Positions 51,329 through 60,858 of a stretch of 64,000 nucleotides of DNA are shown one piece after another. The notes beneath the pieces were generated by a model. That model worked only from the letters and a program-made list of their open reading frames with translations. It was not told the DNA's origin and searched no databases. The stretch's first letter is position 1. Each line of letters opens with the position of its first letter. Origin of the DNA: Sphingobacteriales bacterium. Its GTDB lineage: Bacteria > Bacteroidota > Bacteroidia > Sphingobacteriales > Sphingobacteriaceae. The stretch lies in assembly GCA_025353765.1 (NCBI GenBank), contig JANXOD010000008.1, forward strand, positions 124,001 through 188,000, in the 5' to 3' direction. The translations under genes and the position numbers were made by a program.

Positions 51329-51511
51329 AATATTATGGTATTTGTTAAAAATAGTATATTAAATAGTACTTTATCATCTCTAAAATTACTTAATGCATCT
51401 AAAATTATAAAAATTTAAGTGAGATATGTACTAAGCTGTATATTTATATGCTTGTTTAATCTTTTTAATCATAATACTTCTTAACTTAACTGTTGATTTT
51501 TTAAATTAAAT

Positions 51512-52639
51512 ATGGAACAAAAACAATATCCCTTTTATCTTAAAAGTACCGTTATCCTTTTTGGAATTATATTATGTATCTATTCTCTATTGAATTTGAG
51601 AGATATTTTAGTACCAATTGCATTTGCAATAATTATAGCTATACTACTTAATCCCTTGTTTAATAAACTTGTAAGTTTTAAAATACCACGGGTGATAGCA
51701 ATTTTTCTTTCTCTTCTAATGGCTATTTTAGTTTTTGGTGGAATTTTATATTTCCTTTCTTCACAAATAGCTAATTTTAGTGATACGCTGCCAACCTTAA
51801 ACGAAAAATTTAAACAGGTGCTTAAAGAATTACAAAATTGGCTACAAAGTAATTTTGGTTTAACTATAGAAAAGCAAATTCAATTAATAAAGGAGGCTAT
51901 AAATAACAGCAAATCTCTGATAGGTAGTACACTGAATACCGCTTTAGGAACTTTAGGTATTTTGTTTCTTCTGCCAGTCTATATTTTTATGTTTTTATTT
52001 TATAAACCTTTAATAGTTAATTTTTTATATGAGGTTTTTGCCGAAGAAAACTCTAAACGTGTAGGTCAGATACTTACACAAACAAAATCTGCCATACAGA
52101 GTTATATGATTGGTTTATTAATAGAAGCCTTTGTGGTGGCCGCTTTAAATTCTACAGCATTACTAATATTAGGAGTTAAATATGCTATTTTACTGGGAGT
52201 TATTGGTGCCATTTTGAATATGTTGCCTTACATTGGAGGTATTATTGCCATCGCCCTGCCTATTTTAATGGCTACTGTAACTAAAGATGGTTACTCCACT
52301 CAGATCGGTATTGTAATAGCTTATGTTGTTATTCAATTTATTGATAATAATATTTTAGTGCCGCGTATTGTATCATCTAAAGTACAAATCAATGCACTAG
52401 TTTCTATTTTGGTTGTGTTGCTGGGAGGAGCGCTTTGGGGAGTTCCGGGAATGTTTCTTTCCATACCTACTGTGGCTGTTTTAAAAATCATTTTTGACAG
52501 GGTAGATGGGCTTAAACCTTGGGGCAAATTACTTGGAGATGAAGTGCCAACAAAACATATGGGGCAGGTCTGGGGGCTAAGAAGACGTAAATCATCCGGC
52601 TTTGGGAAGGTAGTTGAGAAAGTGGTAGAAAACAAATAA
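51512..52639 (+). CDS. AI-2E family (PerM-like) membrane exporter
   Basis: A 375-residue inner-membrane protein with about eight helices. It has an N-terminal pair (STVILFGIILCIYSLLNLRD, PIAFAIIIAILLNPLFNKLV), an amphipathic middle (LKELQNWLQSNFGLTIEKQI), and the conserved core MIGLLIEAFVVAALNSTALL, GVIGAILNMLPYIGGIIAIA (N-x-x-P-Y-I-G) and VIQFIDNNILVPRIVSSKVQ (D-N-x-x-x-P-R/K). The family includes exporters of AI-2 and Na+/H+ antiporters; the substrate here is unknown. The extended basic C-terminus (GLRRRKSSGFGKVVEKVVEN) is cytoplasmic. Confidence 0.9.
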   Translation: MEQKQYPFYLKSTVILFGIILCIYSLLNLRDILVPIAFAIIIAILLNPLFNKLVSFKIPRVIAIFLSLLMAILVFGGILYFLSSQIANFSDTLPTLNEKFKQVLKELQNWLQSNFGLTIEKQIQLIKEAINNSKSLIGSTLNTALGTLGILFLLPVYIFMFLFYKPLIVNFLYEVFAEENSKRVGQILTQTKSAIQSYMIGLLIEAFVVAALNSTALLILGVKYAILLGVIGAILNMLPYIGGIIAIALPILMATVTKDGYSTQIGIVIAYVVIQFIDNNILVPRIVSSKVQINALVSILVVLLGGALWGVPGMFLSIPTVAVLKIIFDRVDGLKPWGKLLGDEVPTKHMGQVWGLRRRKSSGFGKVVEKVVENK

Positions 52640-52692
52640 TTTTTAATATTGGTTTATATAACTTGCCAATAAACAATTCTAAAGTCTAAAAC

Positions 52693-53343
52693 ATGTTAGT
52701 TAGAACACTTATTCCAGTATATTTAATAATAGTTTTATATTCTACAAACTGTTTATCCCAGCCTAAAAAAAATATGACGAATGGAGCTTCTTCACCTATA
52801 GAGCTTATAAATAGCTCAATTACTGCTACAGAAAAAAATAACTTCGCAGCCTTCCAACAATTTTATTACATAAAATCTGATAAGGACAAGAAAGAAGTTG
52901 AAGCCCTGATTGGCTTAATGAAACTGGAACCACGGATAAAAGAATTTAAAGATGCGGGGTATAAAAAATTTGGTGATAGTTTTTATGAGGTATTAGACAA
53001 AGTTCATTACGAATTAAATTTGGGCTTGGAATGTATGCCCGATTTTAAGAGCGTAAATACAAAAGAAATTAAAATACAAGCTATGCTGGAAGATACTATT
53101 GCCAGCACAACAATAAATCAAAAAGATATACTGGGAGATTCTCAAAGAACTGGATTTATAATGATAGAAGAAGCCGGAAGATGGTATTATTCTATAGCAA
53201 ATGGAAGGGAAGTATTGTACATAGCCATGAATCAGCTAATTTCTGAAGCAGAGCCCATGCTGGCAGAGGCAAAAACAGTTGAAGGACTTAAAGAAAAAAT
53301 AAATCCGCTACGCAATTTGTTTAATGATTATTATGATTTGTAA
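52693..53343 (+). CDS. Exported hypothetical protein (216 aa)
   Basis: A 216-residue protein with a Sec signal (LIPVYLIIVLYSTNCLSQP; the Cys in STNCLS is not a good lipobox). The mature part is alpha/beta and charged (SITATEKNNFAAFQQFYYIK; LIGLMKLEPRIKEFKDAGYK; GFIMIEEAGRWYYSIANGRE). The last block reads like the end of a nuclear-transport-factor-2-like or DUF4878-type periplasmic domain (E-x-G-R-W-Y-x-S), but I cannot name a family. It lies 53 bases after the AI-2E gene and converges on marC. Confidence 0.6.
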   Translation: MLVRTLIPVYLIIVLYSTNCLSQPKKNMTNGASSPIELINSSITATEKNNFAAFQQFYYIKSDKDKKEVEALIGLMKLEPRIKEFKDAGYKKFGDSFYEVLDKVHYELNLGLECMPDFKSVNTKEIKIQAMLEDTIASTTINQKDILGDSQRTGFIMIEEAGRWYYSIANGREVLYIAMNQLISEAEPMLAEAKTVEGLKEKINPLRNLFNDYYDL

Positions 53344-53389
53344 TATAATTGGAACTAAACACTTGAATTAACCTACAAATATAATCTCC

Positions 53390-53920
53390 CTATAATCCTG
53401 TATTTGCTCTGAATAATTTAATAGCGATAGCAAGTAAAATAATTCCAAAAGCTTTGCGGAGTATATTTAACCCAGCTTTACCAAATAATTTTTCTAAACG
53501 TGCTGTATTTTTAAGTACGATGTAAACGAAGATCATATTTAAAATAATACCAGCGATAATATCCTGCGTAGCATACTGAGATTTTAAGGATAATAATGTA
53601 GTTAATGTGCCAGAACCTGCAATAAGTGGAAAAGCTAATGGTACAACAGAAACACTTTCGGGCATTTCTTCTTTAAAAAAGTTTACACCTAAAATCATCT
53701 CCATAGCTAAAAAGAAAATTACAAATGAGCCTGCAATGGCAAAAGATGAAATATCAAGTCCAATAATCTTTAAAAGTTGTTCGCCTATAAACAGAAAAAG
53801 TATCATTAATACCAAGGCAACCAATGATGCTTTTCCTGATTGAATATGCCCGGCTTTTTGCCGAAGTTGAATAACAATAGGTATAGATCCCAAAATATCT
53901 ATGATCGCAAAAAGGATCAT
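53390..53920 (-). CDS. MarC-family integral membrane protein
   Basis: A 176-residue membrane protein with five to six helices. MILFAIIDILGSIPIVIQLR, FLFIGEQLLKIIGLDISSFA, AGSFVIFFLAMEMILGVNFF, VVPLAFPLIAGSGTLTTLLS (P-L-A-x-P-x-x-x-G-x-G) and GLNILRKAFGIILLAIAIKL are typical of MarC/UPF0056, whose role is unknown. The family usually starts a few residues earlier with F-S-V-T-M-I-L-F. Here the upstream seven codons read NEVFSVT, directly behind two consecutive TAA stops of the upstream frame, with no start codon. The ATG at 53920 is therefore used by default and may be internal. Confidence 0.88.
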   Translation of the reverse strand: MILFAIIDILGSIPIVIQLRQKAGHIQSGKASLVALVLMILFLFIGEQLLKIIGLDISSFAIAGSFVIFFLAMEMILGVNFFKEEMPESVSVVPLAFPLIAGSGTLTTLLSLKSQYATQDIIAGIILNMIFVYIVLKNTARLEKLFGKAGLNILRKAFGIILLAIAIKLFRANTGL

Positions 53921-53944
53921 GGTTACTGAAAAAACTTCGTTTTA

Positions 53945-55162
53945 TTAAACTGGAGATACTGATTCATCGTTTTCAATTAAAGGCAGTGAAGTGGTAACAT
54001 GTTTATTTTTCAGTTGTATAGCAAAAAATAAGGCTATAAAAATGAAAGTAGCTGAAGCCATGAATATATAGTTGATAGAATAGAATGAAATAAAGCCTGC
54101 AATTAAAGGCCCTAATATCTGCCCAATAGATAAGTAAGATTGGTTTACTCCGAGTACATGTCCCTGTTCATCTGCTGCCGTATTCTCACTAATTATAGAA
54201 TTAAGCATAGGATCGCGAAGCGCATTGAATAATCCATACACAAGCAGGCAGCATACAAAAGGAAATAATGTATCTGCAAAACCAGAGAAAAATAATGAAG
54301 TGCCTGCTACAGCCAATGAAATAATAAGAATGATCGATTTTGTTTTTATAATTTTCAAAAAAAAGGGTAATCCTACCAATTGAGTAAATATACCGACCAC
54401 TCCAAACCCTCCAAAAAATAAACCAATGGCGAAAGGCGATAGTTTAAGTACATCTACATTGAATGTTTGAAAACCAATGATCATGCTAAATTGTGCAATA
54501 GCCATTAAAAAACCTATTAAAATAGCTATGCCAATTATGGGTTTTCGAAGGGTTTTAAATGGATTAGAAAAATCAAATAACTTTCTTTTTTCTACAGAAG
54601 GTTTGCCTTTTTGTGTGTTTGTTTCTTTTAAATAAAAATAAGTGAGTATAACACCGATAAAGGACAAGGCTGCAGAAAAGAAGAAAGGAGTTGATAGACT
54701 AATTTCACTTAGAACACCGCCCAGTAATGGCCCTAAAATAAAACCTACTCCAAATGATGCACCTAAATAACCAAAAGCTTTGGTACGTTCTTTAGGAGTT
54801 GTTGAATCTGAAATTACAGCTTGTGCTACAGAGATATTTCCTCCGGTTAATCCATCTAATATCCGTGCTGCAAATAACATCATTGCTGATCTTGCTTCTG
54901 CAAATAAAACAAATGAAATAGTAGTTCCTATTAAACAAATAATAAGAATGGGTTTACGCCCATATTTGTCAGACAGGGATCCTAAGATTGGAGTAGCAAC
55001 AAATTGTGCAATAGAAAATGATGCAGTAAGCAATCCGATAGTATGTTCATTAATTCCGAATTGTTTGGTAAAAGGATAAATAAGCGGAACAATAATGCCA
55101 AATCCGAGCGCATTAATAATCATGATTAGTACCAAGACCCACAAATTTTTGTTGTTACGCAT
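53945..55162 (-). CDS. MFS transporter, TetA/TCR-like exporter
   Basis: A 405-residue major facilitator with twelve predicted helices. The loop 2-3 motif LGSLSDKYGRKPILIICLIG is the canonical G-x-x-x-D-x-x-G-R-K/R. AARILDGLTGGNISVAQAVI and FGYLGASFGVGFILGPLLGG (motif C, typical of exporters) place it in the TCR/TetA-like drug-proton antiporter group. FGGFGVVGIFTQLVGLPFFL and YGLFNALRDPMLNSIISENT are in the second half. The substrate is unknown. The marC frame follows its stop directly, so the two are one transcript. Confidence 0.9.
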   Translation of the reverse strand: MRNNKNLWVLVLIMIINALGFGIIVPLIYPFTKQFGINEHTIGLLTASFSIAQFVATPILGSLSDKYGRKPILIICLIGTTISFVLFAEARSAMMLFAARILDGLTGGNISVAQAVISDSTTPKERTKAFGYLGASFGVGFILGPLLGGVLSEISLSTPFFFSAALSFIGVILTYFYLKETNTQKGKPSVEKRKLFDFSNPFKTLRKPIIGIAILIGFLMAIAQFSMIIGFQTFNVDVLKLSPFAIGLFFGGFGVVGIFTQLVGLPFFLKIIKTKSIILIISLAVAGTSLFFSGFADTLFPFVCCLLVYGLFNALRDPMLNSIISENTAADEQGHVLGVNQSYLSIGQILGPLIAGFISFYSINYIFMASATFIFIALFFAIQLKNKHVTTSLPLIENDESVSPV

Positions 55163-55195
55163 ATTTTATAAAGTTAATAGAAAACAGAGTGCTAA

Positions 55196-55230
55196 TAAAA
55201 AAGGTTTCGAAAACGAATTCCGAAACCTTT
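55196..55230 (-). terminator. Intrinsic terminator after the amino-acid permease gene
   Basis: On the minus strand AAAGGTTTCG (55230-55221) pairs with CGAAACCTTT (55209-55200) around an 11-base loop and runs into TTTTAT. It separates the permease (ending at 55252) from the MFS gene. Confidence 0.8.
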
Positions 55231-55251
55231 ATCAATGAGTGCATTTTGATT

Positions 55252-56748
55252 TTACTCAACAATAGTTGGAGCTGGCGGATCTTTTGGAAATACCGTTTTC
55301 CCAGAATTACGTATTACTGAATGTTTAATGCTGTATGTAAAATAAATTACAAAGCCTATCATCATCCAGATAATAAGACGTTCCCAGTTATGTCTTCCTA
55401 AACCATACATCATAGCACCACATACAATAATACCAAGAATAGGTACAAGTGGCATTAATGGGGTTTTAAATGGACGATGACGATCAGGATCGGTTTTACG
55501 TAAAATGAGTACTCCTAAACATACCAGTGAGAAAGCGAATAAAGTACCAATACTCGTCATATCGCCAACAATATCACCCGGAATGAATGCAGCAAATAAG
55601 CCTACAACAACAAGGAAAATTAAATTTGACTTGTAAGGTGTTTTGAATTTGGGATGAACAGCAGAAAATATTTTAGGAACCAAACCATCTTTAGACATCG
55701 AATAAAATACCCTCGATTGGCCCAATAGCATCACTAATATAACAGATGAAAAACCTGCAAGAATTGCAACAGTAACCAATACCGATAACCAATGATAGTT
55801 ATGCATATATGTTTCAATGGCATAAGCTACAGAAGCCTCTTTACCTGCTCCGGCTGCTCCAAATTCTTTATAGTTAGCAACACCGGTTAATACATGTCCA
55901 AAAAGAACATATAATACGGTACATATTGCTAAAGAAACTAAAATTCCTATAGGCATATCCTTGGCAGGATTCTTTGCTTCCTGTGCAGCAGTAGAAACCG
56001 CATCAAAACCAATAAAGGCAAAGAAAACAACACCAGCGGCACTAATTATACCAGACCAGCCATAATCTCCAAATTTACCTGTTACGTTTTCAGGAATGTA
56101 AGGTGTATGATTCACCGGATTCATATATCCCCATCCAATAGCAATGAAAAGCACTACGATAGCTACTTTCAAAATAACGATCATGTTATTTATCGTAGCA
56201 GATTCTTTGGTTCCACGAATAAGAACCAGAGATAAAATAACGATAATAAATAATGCCGGAAGGTTAACAATACCCTGAACTCCATCTGCAGAATGCTGAA
56301 AAGGGGAGTGGCAATATTGGTAAGAAATATTCATACCAAACGTTTCCAAAAGTTTATTGAGATATTCTGACCATGCAATTGCTACAGTAGCAGCACCAAC
56401 AGCATATTCCAAAACCAAATCCCATCCAATTACCCAGGCAACAACTTCTCCCATAGTAGCATAAGAATAAGTATATGCACTACCTGCAATCGGAATCATA
56501 GAAGCAAACTCTGCATAACATAAACCTGCAAGTGCACATCCGATAGCCGCCAATATGAAGGCTAAGGTTACTGATGGACCGGCATGATCAGCAGCAGCAG
56601 CAGCAGTTCTTACAAAAAGACCTGCACCAATGATTGCACCAATTCCAAGAGCTATTAAATTTCCTGCACCAAGAGTTCGTTTCAGTGTTCCTTCACCGGT
56701 TTCGGCTGCTTCTTTCAATAGGAGATCAAGAGACTTTTTATATTTCAT
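55252..56748 (-). CDS. APC-family amino acid permease (cationic amino acid transporter type)
   Basis: A 498-residue inner-membrane transporter with twelve to thirteen helices. NLIALGIGAIIGAGLFVRTA is the helix-1 G-x-G-x-x-I-G-x-G-x-F substrate motif. YAEFASMIPIAGSAYTYSYA, GWDLVLEYAVGAATVAIAWS, FFAFIGFDAVSTAAQEAKNP (F-x-x-F-x-G-F-D) and LLGQSRVFYSMSKDGLVPKI match the CAT/YfnA-type branch. It probably imports amino acids with H+ or by exchange. It lies downstream of the pyrophosphatase gene but behind a terminator. Confidence 0.9.
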   Translation of the reverse strand: MKYKKSLDLLLKEAAETGEGTLKRTLGAGNLIALGIGAIIGAGLFVRTAAAAADHAGPSVTLAFILAAIGCALAGLCYAEFASMIPIAGSAYTYSYATMGEVVAWVIGWDLVLEYAVGAATVAIAWSEYLNKLLETFGMNISYQYCHSPFQHSADGVQGIVNLPALFIIVILSLVLIRGTKESATINNMIVILKVAIVVLFIAIGWGYMNPVNHTPYIPENVTGKFGDYGWSGIISAAGVVFFAFIGFDAVSTAAQEAKNPAKDMPIGILVSLAICTVLYVLFGHVLTGVANYKEFGAAGAGKEASVAYAIETYMHNYHWLSVLVTVAILAGFSSVILVMLLGQSRVFYSMSKDGLVPKIFSAVHPKFKTPYKSNLIFLVVVGLFAAFIPGDIVGDMTSIGTLFAFSLVCLGVLILRKTDPDRHRPFKTPLMPLVPILGIIVCGAMMYGLGRHNWERLIIWMMIGFVIYFTYSIKHSVIRNSGKTVFPKDPPAPTIVE

Positions 56749-56803
56749 AATTGGGATTAAGTTAAAGTACTTTCTATATGTATAAATAAATTTAGTGTGA
56801 TAC

Positions 56804-56811
56804 CAAACGTA
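56804..56811 (-). promoter_or_regulatory. Candidate -7 box TACGTTTG for the APC permease
   Basis: TACGTTTG on the minus strand fits TAnnTTTG, about 55 bases before the ATG at 56748. No good -33 TTTG is present. It lies between the hppA terminator and the permease, where a promoter is needed. Confidence 0.35.
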
Positions 56812-56835
56812 AATAAATTAATTCAAAAAATGAAG

Positions 56836-56861
56836 AAGGGATTTCAAAAATGAAATCCCTT
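56836..56861 (-). terminator. Intrinsic terminator after hppA
   Basis: AAGGGATTTC (minus strand 56861-56852) pairs with GAAATCCCTT (56845-56836) around a six-base loop, and a T-rich stretch follows within a few bases (CTTCATTTTTTG). Confidence 0.7.
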
Positions 56862-56888
56862 AAGAATAATAACCTCTATACGACTAAA

Positions 56889-59186
56889 TTATCGTGAAAG
56901 TGTATCTGTAGTATTTAAAACTGTATCTGTAACAGTGTTACCCAAAGAATCTGTTTTGGCTACAACTCTAATTTCCTTTTTAATATCCATTTTATTAGGG
57001 CTATGATTCACACCAACTGCAATATAAGGTGCAATTACCAAGGAAACAATAGACATTAATTTGATCAGGATATTCATAGATGGGCCGGAAGTATCTTTAA
57101 ACGGATCCCCAACGGTATCACCGGTTACAGATGCTTTATGGGGTTCCGATTTTTTGTAAAACATTTCTCCATTAATCTTAACACCTTTTTCGAAAGATTT
57201 TTTGGCATTATCCCAGGCGCCACCGGCATTTGACTGGAAAATTCCCATTAAAACTCCCGATACAGTAACACCGGCTAATAAACCACCCAGTATTTCTGCT
57301 GAACTTACAGTAGGAAAAACATTTTTAAATCCGAAACCAACAATAATAGGAACTAAAAGTGCAATAGCACCCGGTAACATCATTTCACGGATAGAGGCTT
57401 TGGTAGAAATAGCCACACACTTTTCGTATTCCGGTTTTGCTTTGTATTCCATAATCCCCGGAATTTCACGAAACTGGCGACGAACTTCCTGCACCATATC
57501 CATTGCTGCTTTACCAACTGCGGCAATACATAAGGCAGAAAAAATGAATGGTATCATAGCCCCAACAAATAATCCGGCTAAAACCGGTGCTTTGTAAATA
57601 TCAATAGCGCTAATACCTGCAACACCCACAAAAGCTGCAAATAAAGCCAGTGAAGTTAATGCTGCAGAAGCGATTGCAAATCCTTTACCTGTAGCGGCAG
57701 TCGTGTTTCCAACTGCATCTAAATTATCTGTACGTTCGCGAACTTCCGGAGGTAACTGACTCATTTCTGCAATTCCGCCTGCATTATCGGCAATGGGACC
57801 GAAAGCATCTATTGCTAATTGCATAGCGGTTGTAGCCATCATACCTGCTGCCGCAATGGCAACACCATATAATCCTGCGAAAGAATAAGAAAAAATAATA
57901 CCGGCAGCCAATACCAGGATAGGAGCAACGGTAGATTTCATTCCAACAGATAAGCCACCAATAATATTAGTTGCATGTCCGGTACCAGATTGCTGTATGA
58001 TTGAATTAACCGGGCCTTTACCCATTGCTGTATAGTATTCTGTAATCACACTCATCAACGTACCTACTATTAAACCTACTATAATAGAGTAAAATACATC
58101 AAGACTAGAAAAGTCAACACCACGTAAATGCAAGTGTGAAGGCAGCATAAACATCACAATAAAGTAAGATGCTACTGCTGTTATTACAATTGAACTCCAG
58201 TTACCTAAGTTTAATGCCGTTTGAACATTTGAATCTTCGCTCTTAATACGTACAAACCAGGTTCCTACAATAGAGAAAAGAATACCTAAACCACAAATTA
58301 CCATCGGTAACAATACCGGAGAAAATCCATTTAAGTGATCTGTATAAATTCCGTTTAGTTTTTCAACAACAATTTCTTGTCCCAATACCATGGTTGCTAA
58401 AATGGTTGCTACATAAGATCCGAATAAATCGGCGCCCATACCTGCCACATCACCCACATTATCACCCACGTTATCGGCAATTGTTGCCGGATTACGTACA
58501 TCATCTTCAGGAATACCTGCTTCAACTTTACCAACCAGATCGGCACCCACATCAGCCGCTTTTGTATAAATACCACCACCTACACGGGCAAATAAAGCAA
58601 TAGACTCGGCTCCTAAAGAGAAACCTGTTAATACTTCAATAGCGGTTCTCATTTGCTCGCTGTTAGGTTCCATAACGTGGAATACCCTTAAGAAAACAAT
58701 AAATAATCCACCTAAACCCAATATGGCTAAACCTGCAACACCTAAACCCATAACGGTACCACCTGTAAAAGATACTCTCAAAGCTTGTTTTAAGCTTGTT
58801 CTTGCAGCTTGCGTAGTACGTACATTTGCTTTTGTGGCAGCTTTCATACCAATGTATCCCGCAGTTGCAGAAAATACAGCACCAATAATAAATGCTACCG
58901 CAATGATCCAACTGGAATGCATAACTACTCCGTTTACTTCATGAATAGTTCCTGAATAAGCTAATAAAGCGGCAGTAAATACTACGAAAATACTAAGTAC
59001 TCTCCATTCGGCTTTCAAAAAAGCCATGGCTCCATCGGCAATATAACCTGCAAGAGTTTGCATATTTTCATCGCCTGCATCCTGTTTATTCACCCAGGCG
59101 CTTTTTACAGCCATCACCAGGATCCCAATTAAGCCCAATACAGGAATGAAATAAATTAAATTGTTTTGTAAAAAATTCATAAGCAC
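56889..59186 (-). CDS. hppA: Membrane-bound ion-pumping pyrophosphatase
   Basis: A 765-residue protein with about sixteen helices that hydrolyses pyrophosphate and pumps H+ and/or Na+ out of the cytoplasm. The active site is [20 protein letters not shown] (D-V-G-A-D-L-V-G-K) with [40 protein letters not shown] and [17 protein letters not shown] are the other catalytic acids. [18 protein letters not shown] has Ala where K+-independent enzymes have Lys (G-N-T-T-K-A), so this is the K+-dependent group, which includes Na+ pumps. A Ser/Thr-rich tail ([16 protein letters not shown]) is extra. It is monocistronic with a consensus promoter. Confidence 0.96.
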   Translation of the reverse strand: MLMNFLQNNLIYFIPVLGLIGILVMAVKSAWVNKQDAGDENMQTLAGYIADGAMAFLKAEWRVLSIFVVFTAALLAYSGTIHEVNGVVMHSSWIIAVAFIIGAVFSATAGYIGMKAATKANVRTTQAARTSLKQALRVSFTGGTVMGLGVAGLAILGLGGLFIVFLRVFHVMEPNSEQMRTAIEVLTGFSLGAESIALFARVGGGIYTKAADVGADLVGKVEAGIPEDDVRNPATIADNVGDNVGDVAGMGADLFGSYVATILATMVLGQEIVVEKLNGIYTDHLNGFSPVLLPMVICGLGILFSIVGTWFVRIKSEDSNVQTALNLGNWSSIVITAVASYFIVMFMLPSHLHLRGVDFSSLDVFYSIIVGLIVGTLMSVITEYYTAMGKGPVNSIIQQSGTGHATNIIGGLSVGMKSTVAPILVLAAGIIFSYSFAGLYGVAIAAAGMMATTAMQLAIDAFGPIADNAGGIAEMSQLPPEVRERTDNLDAVGNTTAATGKGFAIASAALTSLALFAAFVGVAGISAIDIYKAPVLAGLFVGAMIPFIFSALCIAAVGKAAMDMVQEVRRQFREIPGIMEYKAKPEYEKCVAISTKASIREMMLPGAIALLVPIIVGFGFKNVFPTVSSAEILGGLLAGVTVSGVLMGIFQSNAGGAWDNAKKSFEKGVKINGEMFYKKSEPHKASVTGDTVGDPFKDTSGPSMNILIKLMSIVSLVIAPYIAVGVNHSPNKMDIKKEIRVVAKTDSLGNTVTDTVLNTTDTLSR

Positions 59187-59228
59187 TATTCGTTTTTAAT
59201 TAAAGATTATTCGTTTTTGTGTAATCGG

Positions 59229-59259
59229 CAAAAATAACAGCCTTAATCTATTATTCAAA
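59229..59259 (-). promoter_or_regulatory. Consensus promoter TTTG-N19-TATTTTTG of hppA
   Basis: On the minus strand TTTG (59259-59256), 19 bases, then TATTTTTG (59236-59229): an exact match to the Bacteroidota consensus. The leader to the ATG at 59186 would be about 36 bases. Confidence 0.75.
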
Positions 59260-59392
59260 TTTATTTGTTGTGTTTTAGTGCTTTTTAATTCAGTATTTAT
59301 ATATAGATGCCCAAAAGCAGGTTTATTGATCTATAGATAATTCTTTAATGTGAGTTTTTTGGATAAATTCGTACAAAATAAATCACACTTAA

Positions 59393-60826
59393 ATGAAAGA
59401 AGCTTTACCACCAGCCGAAATGAAGCGAGAACTAGGACTATTAGATGCTACTTTATTAGTAGCTGGTAGTATGATCGGTTCGGGTATTTTTATTGTTGCT
59501 GCAGATATAACCCGTAATGTGGGTTCTGTGGGATGGCTCATTGCAGTTTGGCTTATTACAGGCCTTATGACTTTAATTGCCGCTGTAAGTTATGGCGAAC
59601 TAAGTGCTATGTTCCCTAAAGCGGGTGGACAGTACGTTTATTTAAAAGAAGCATATAATCCTTTTGTAGGTTTCCTTTACGGATGGAGTTTTTTTGCCGT
59701 GATACAAACTGGTACCATAGCGGCTGTTGGAGTGGCATTTTCAAAATTTACAGCTTATTTAATTCCGCAGGTAAGCGAAGACATTGTTTTGTTTAGCGTG
59801 GGCACATTAAAAATATCTCCCGCCCAAATCCTTTCCATTGTTATTGTTATTCTGCTCACCTATATCAATACCAAGGGTGTAAAAGGTGGAAAGCTCATAC
59901 AAACCTCCTTTACCTTAACTAAACTGCTTAGTCTGTTCGGACTGATCATTTTTGGTTTTATAGCCATGAAACCTGAAATATGGACAGCCAATTGGACCAA
60001 TGCCTGGAGTTTACAGCATTTAAGTAAAGATGGTTCCATACAATCTTATACTACGGTTGCAGCCTTAGGTGCAATTGCCGCAGCGATGGTTGGTTCTATT
60101 TTTAGCAGTGATGCCTGGAATAATGTGACTTTTATTGCCGGAGAAATTAAAAACCCTAAACGAAACATTGGACTCAGCTTATTTTTAGGAACCTTAACGG
60201 TTACGGTGATCTATGTGCTGGCTAATGTGGTTTATACCGGCGTACTTTCTTTACATGATATTGCATCAGCCGATAAGGATAGGGTTGCTGTAGCGGCTTC
60301 AAGTGTGATTTTCGGGAATTTAGGAACTATATTAATTGCCTTACTAATCATGGTTTCTACTTTTGGATGCAATAACGGCTTAATTCTGGCTGGTGCCCGG
60401 GTTTATTATACCATGGCACAGGATGGTTTATTCTTTAAGAAAACAGCCAGCTTAAATAAACATGCCGTACCTGAATTTGGTTTATGGATACAATGCTTAG
60501 TAGCTGCTATCCTCTGCCTCAGCGGAAAATACGGCGATTTGTTAGATATGATCTCTTTTGTCGTGGTACTTTTCTATGTATTAACCATTGTAGGAATATT
60601 TATTTTAAGAGCTAAGCAGCCTAACGCCGAAAGACCTTATAAAGCATTTGGTTATCCTTTTTTACCTGCCGTTTATATATTGATGGGATTATCCTTTTGC
60701 ACCTTATTAATCATTTATAAACCGGAATATACCTGGCCGGGATTAATCATTGTGTTAACTGGCGTGCCTGTTTATTTTATGTGGAGGAAGTTTGGGAATA
60801 ATAATCAAGTATCAGGTATCAAGTAG
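59393..60826 (+). CDS. APC-family amino acid permease (LAT/YkbA-like)
   Basis: A 477-residue transporter with twelve helices, distinct from the permease at 55252. LLVAGSMIGSGIFIVAADIT is helix 1 (G-S-M-I-G-S-G-I-F). YGELSAMFPKAGGQYVYLKE, GWSFFAVIQTGTIAAVGVAF, SSDAWNNVTFIAGEIKNPKR and GCNNGLILAGARVYYTMAQD match the serine/threonine-exchanger-like and LAT branch. Import or exchange of neutral amino acids is likely. It ends next to the 43-bp array, which separates it from the convergent nuclease gene. Confidence 0.9.
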   Translation: MKEALPPAEMKRELGLLDATLLVAGSMIGSGIFIVAADITRNVGSVGWLIAVWLITGLMTLIAAVSYGELSAMFPKAGGQYVYLKEAYNPFVGFLYGWSFFAVIQTGTIAAVGVAFSKFTAYLIPQVSEDIVLFSVGTLKISPAQILSIVIVILLTYINTKGVKGGKLIQTSFTLTKLLSLFGLIIFGFIAMKPEIWTANWTNAWSLQHLSKDGSIQSYTTVAALGAIAAAMVGSIFSSDAWNNVTFIAGEIKNPKRNIGLSLFLGTLTVTVIYVLANVVYTGVLSLHDIASADKDRVAVAASSVIFGNLGTILIALLIMVSTFGCNNGLILAGARVYYTMAQDGLFFKKTASLNKHAVPEFGLWIQCLVAAILCLSGKYGDLLDMISFVVVLFYVLTIVGIFILRAKQPNAERPYKAFGYPFLPAVYILMGLSFCTLLIIYKPEYTWPGLIIVLTGVPVYFMWRKFGNNNQVSGIK

Positions 60827-60858
60827 CAGGTATCGAGACTTTTCTTTTTATTAGCTGT

